Positions 61,597 to 64,000 of a stretch of DNA of 64,000 bases are shown piece by piece (within the stretch, counting starts at the first letter, position 1; the number at the start of each line of letters is the position of its first letter). The DNA is from Deltaproteobacteria bacterium (GTDB taxonomy: Bacteria; Desulfobacterota; Syntrophorhabdia; Syntrophorhabdales; Syntrophorhabdaceae). Both the position numbers and the translations under genes were made by a program. The DNA is taken from positions 20,793 to 84,792 of the forward strand of contig JAKLET010000016.1 in NCBI GenBank assembly GCA_022711595.1, in the 5' to 3' direction. The notes under the pieces were generated by a model. That model saw nothing but the letters and a program-made list of their open reading frames with translations. It had not been told where the DNA came from and did no database searches.

Positions 61597-62979
61597 TCAA
61601 ATCTCCAGTTCTTCACCGAGATGGGTCACATACGTCCTGAGCCCCAGCTTGTCCCTGACCACCTTTTCAAATTCCAGCGAGACCGATTCCTCGCCGTGCA
61701 CGATAAACACCCTGGGATTGTTCTTAAAGGTACTGAGCCATTCTATGAGTTCACCCTGATCGGCGTGGGCCGAAAACCCGCCGATAGTATGGACCTTCGC
61801 CCGTATCGCCATCTCCTCGCCGAGGATACGGGCCTTTTTCGCGCCGTCGACTATGTGGCGCCCCAGTGTTCCCGAAACCTGGAAACCGGTGAAAATGATA
61901 CTGCATTCCGATCTCCAGATATTGTGTTTGAAATGGTGGCGTATCCTGCCGCCTTCACACATGCCGCTGCCGGCGATGATGATCGCCCCGGATTTTATCC
62001 TGTTTATCTTCTGGGATTCTTCTATGGTGGCCGTGAAATGGACCTTCATCCCCGCCGAACCCTGGAATTTGAAGGTATTCGAAGTCTCGGCATCATAGAA
62101 CTCCGGGTGGGCCATATAGATCTTCGTCGCCTTGTCTGCAAGGGGGCTGTCCACGTATACATCGAGACCCTTGAGCCTTCCTTCCCTTACAAGGCGGTCG
62201 AGGATAAAAAGTACATCCTGTGTCCTGCCAACCGCAAAGGAAGGCATGAGAACATTTCCTCCCCGCTTGAAGGTTTCTTTAATGGCCTTTTCAAGTTCGT
62301 CTATGCTCTCTTCCAGGCTTTTGTGGAAACGGTTGCCGTAGGTTGACTCAACAAGGACATAATCCGCCTCGGCGATATGCTCGGGGTCCCTGATGATAGG
62401 GTTGCCGTTTTTGCCGACATCTCCGGAAAAGACGATCTTCTTATCCTTTGATCCGTCTCGAAACCATAATTCAAGGGTCCCCGAACCGAGAATATGCCCG
62501 GCATCCACGAAACGGTACCTGACCCCGCCGCCGATATCTTCGAGGGAATTATAATCCTTTTTTTCAAAATAAGGCAGGCAGGCCTTAACATCCTCTGAAT
62601 TGTAAAGGGGCTCGAATACTTCATCCCGCCCGGCCCTTAAGGCCTTCTTTGTGTGCCACTCGGCATCCTTCTCCTGGATGTGCGCGGAATCGAGGAGCAT
62701 GATCTCCACCAGTTCGGCCGTGGCCGACGTGGTCAGTATCCTTCCCTTGAAGCCGCCTGCTACGAGCCTCGGTATCATCCCGGAATGGTCGAGATGGGCG
62801 TGCGTGAGGAGCAGGCATTCGATCTCCTCCGGCCGGAACTTGAAAGGGGCCCAGTTTACCTCATCGGCGTTTCTTCCCTGGTACATACCGCAATCGACAA
62901 TGATCTGCGTATCGTCAGTCAATAAATGGAAGCATGAGCCGGTGACCCTTCTCGCCGCCCCCAGGAACCTGATCCTCAT
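61597..62979 (-). CDS. Beta-CASP metallo-beta-lactamase ribonuclease
   Basis: The 460-residue protein has the MBL motifs FLGAARRVTGSCF, LTHAHLDHSGMIP and FSGDVGKNGNPI, the beta-CASP motifs (SFAVGRTQDVLFILDRL, GSGMCEGGRI) and the C-terminal HTIGGFSAHADQ. It is of the archaeal CPSF/bacterial YsgA-like KH-less type and probably degrades RNA. AGAGAGGTGAC precedes the ATG. It is unrelated to the ComEC-like MBL proteins of the Mu-like cargo. Confidence 0.9.
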   Translation of the reverse strand: MRIRFLGAARRVTGSCFHLLTDDTQIIVDCGMYQGRNADEVNWAPFKFRPEEIECLLLTHAHLDHSGMIPRLVAGGFKGRILTTSATAELVEIMLLDSAHIQEKDAEWHTKKALRAGRDEVFEPLYNSEDVKACLPYFEKKDYNSLEDIGGGVRYRFVDAGHILGSGTLELWFRDGSKDKKIVFSGDVGKNGNPIIRDPEHIAEADYVLVESTYGNRFHKSLEESIDELEKAIKETFKRGGNVLMPSFAVGRTQDVLFILDRLVREGRLKGLDVYVDSPLADKATKIYMAHPEFYDAETSNTFKFQGSAGMKVHFTATIEESQKINRIKSGAIIIAGSGMCEGGRIRHHFKHNIWRSECSIIFTGFQVSGTLGRHIVDGAKKARILGEEMAIRAKVHTIGGFSAHADQGELIEWLSTFKNNPRVFIVHGEESVSLEFEKVVRDKLGLRTYVTHLGEELEI

Positions 62980-63084
62980 CTGTCACCTCTCTCATAAGAA
63001 CACATGGAAGATATCTAAAGAAGCTTAGGCTAAAGCCATCTGATTATACACAGAGAACTGTTTTTTTACAAGAGGATTGAAAAA

Positions 63085-63157
63085 CGGTTTATATGGTTTA
63101 TATGGTTTCTTTGGTTTGTCTGGTTTGTTTGGTTAAAAACCAAAGAAACCGTTTCTG
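63085..63157. repeat. Inverted array of 9-bp units, GGTTTGTNT type
   Basis: Steps are CGGTTTATA, TGGTTTATA, TGGTTTCTT, TGGTTTGTC, TGGTTTGTT, TGGTTAAAA, ACCAAAGAA, ACCGTTTCT. The symmetry flips at GGTTAAAAACC. The left arm has five units and the right arm only two. It lies just downstream of the SH3 gene (minus strand) and upstream of the nuclease gene. Confidence 0.88.
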
Positions 63158-63159
63158 AT

Positions 63160-63723
63160 TCAGCTGCAGGTCGTCAGTGGACTGGGACAGAATGTCCTCG
63201 GAGCCATCCATCCTTTCATTTTCTTGTGTTCGATCAATACCCATTTCCCCCGGCACCCGTGAAGCTTCACCTGATCATCATTGGAGATCCTCCCTATCAC
63301 GCGGCTTTTCTCGTCCGGCTCCGAATACAGCTTTGAACCGCCGCCCACTCCGCTGCCTGCGAGCAGCGGGGCGTATAGCCAGCCTTCCCCTTTAAAGAAA
63401 ACCTTTTCTTCATCGCCTCCTTCTTCCACGGCCCGGTCGATGCGGACCCACTTTCCCTGCGAACCGGTTATATGCACACCCACACCAAGACCTTCCTCGT
63501 TCTTGTTCGGTATGTGTCCGATGACCTTGTGCGCGGCTCCCGGCCCCGAGCGGACGTTCGTCCCCTTCGGGTCCGGGTCGTTGAGGTAAGCTTCGGCATC
63601 GCATCCGGTGACCTGTTCGCCATCTGTCTTCACTTTCGGGGGAGCAGGTGTACTGTCCAACGGAAAAACAAGGGCGAAACACGCAAAAAGGACACATGAA
63701 ATAAAAATTGTGACAGATCTCAT
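63160..63723 (-). CDS. Exported SH3-type protein
   Basis: The 187-residue protein has a signal peptide (MRSVTIFISCVLFACFALVFP) and two SH3-like repeats: NVRSGPGAAHKVIGHI ... GKWVRIDRAVEE ... GEGWLYAPLL and KLYSEPDEKSRVIGRI ... GKWVLIEHKKMKGWM. It likely binds cell wall or a periplasmic partner. ATG 63723 follows AAAGGAGATCG. Confidence 0.8.
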   Translation of the reverse strand: MRSVTIFISCVLFACFALVFPLDSTPAPPKVKTDGEQVTGCDAEAYLNDPDPKGTNVRSGPGAAHKVIGHIPNKNEEGLGVGVHITGSQGKWVRIDRAVEEGGDEEKVFFKGEGWLYAPLLAGSGVGGGSKLYSEPDEKSRVIGRISNDDQVKLHGCRGKWVLIEHKKMKGWMAPRTFCPSPLTTCS

Positions 63724-63835
63724 ATCGATCTCCTTTCCCGGGGTCTGCAACAAACTATTATTTAGCGAACGTGTATGTCAATTATAACGATTTACGGGTC
63801 TTTTTCACAACAGAGAAAAGAAAGACGGTTTGTCT

Positions 63836-63873
63836 GGTTTGTTCGGTTTGTATGGTTTGTTCGGTTAAAAACC
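63836..63873. repeat. Half array of 9-bp units cut next to an insertion sequence
   Basis: Steps are CGGTTTGTC, TGGTTTGTT, CGGTTTGTA, TGGTTTGTT, CGGTTAAAA, then ACC and unrelated ATGGCC. The centre GGTTAAAAACC is identical to that of the array at 63085, but the second arm is missing. The IS-like element starts 9 bp later, which may have removed it. Confidence 0.8.
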
Positions 63874-63881
63874 ATGGCCTA

Positions 63882-64000
63882 TGATGACTTTAGTGGACAC
63901 CAAGGTTGCGGTATAATAACCGGATGGAGGTGTCAACATGGAAAGAGCCCCCAAGAGGGTGTACACAAAGGAGTTCAAGGAAGAAGTGGTCAAGATGGTG
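63882..64000 (+). mobile_element. Left part of an IS3-type insertion sequence
   Basis: The boundary TGATGACTTTAGTGGACACC is typical of IS3-group ends (TG start and TGGACACC). It is followed by the start of a transposase gene at 63938. The rest lies beyond the window. Confidence 0.65.
63938..64000 (+). CDS. IS3-family transposase OrfA, N-terminus (cut by window edge)
   Basis: Twenty-one codons are visible: MERAPKRVYTKEFKEEVVKM, the common start of IS3-type OrfA, which continues into an HTH. The ATG follows GGAGGTGTCAAC. Confidence 0.85.
   Translation, partial: MERAPKRVYTKEFKEEVVKMV

Noticed and set aside
63085..63157. CRISPR or simple microsatellite interpretation of the 9-bp arrays
   Set aside because: Units are contiguous, degenerate and inverted around a centre, unlike CRISPR; degeneracy with conserved period is unlike a slippage microsatellite of one motif.

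Overview
The window reads as a chromosomal segment of a GC-rich, strictly anaerobic bacterium. A Deltaproteobacteria/Desulfobacterota lineage (syntrophic type) is my best inference, from a four-subunit 2-oxoacid:ferredoxin oxidoreductase next to succinyl-CoA synthetase, Cache-type chemoreceptors, DUF4388 proteins and the rpmH-rnpA-yidD-yidC-khpB-mnmE cluster. I cannot name the species from sequence alone.

Layout. 1-5.1 kb: minus-strand operon korDABC-sucCD (2-oxoglutarate/succinyl-CoA node) plus the start of a secreted protein. 5.2-8.3 kb: three-gene sensory cluster (DUF4388, Cache-HAMP membrane protein without output domain, DUF4388). 8.7-13.5 kb: one 1574-residue multidomain repeat protein carrying seven 48-residue repeats. 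13.8-16.5 kb: dtd and an EF-G-like GTPase. 16.8-21.2 kb: the ribosomal protein L34 / RNase P / membrane insertase / RNA-binding / tRNA-modification cluster. 21.4-30.6 kb: adhesin-E-like exported protein, class A PBP, two divergent adenine-deaminase paralogues flanking an MFS transporter, a K+ channel and plsY. tRNA-Leu(UAA) lies at 30.8 kb.

31.1-46.15 kb: a Mu-like transposable element. It has a divergent repressor/Ner switch around a perfectly palindromic double promoter, MuA- and MuB-type transposition proteins, several regulators including its own sigma-70 factor and a Mor activator, three GemA-type proteins, and no head, tail, portal, terminase or lysis gene. Between its left end and the repressor sits low-GC cargo: two membrane proteins and two different ComEC-like metallo-beta-lactamase-fold proteins, a candidate undescribed conflict or defence module. 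A near-identical inverted sequence (31107-31125 and 46084-46102) marks both ends. The right end cuts a PAS sensor gene inside its second PAS domain.

46.1-64 kb: truncated PAS protein, GNAT-like protein, ilvB with a leader peptide and attenuator, PPOX-type flavoprotein, exported proteins, an FMN reductase, an iron-sulfur protein, an MCP, an O-methyltransferase, an FAD oxidase/reductase, a choloylglycine-hydrolase-family enzyme, an Ivy-type lysozyme inhibitor, a YgjP-type metallopeptidase, a beta-CASP nuclease, an SH3 protein and the start of an IS3-type element.

Two observations cut across the annotation. First, host intergenic regions hold inverted arrays with a strict 9-bp period whose base sequence differs between loci; none was seen in the Mu-like element. 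Second, the Mu-like element looks like an early-genes-only element with cargo, either a decayed prophage or a non-phage or satellite transposon.
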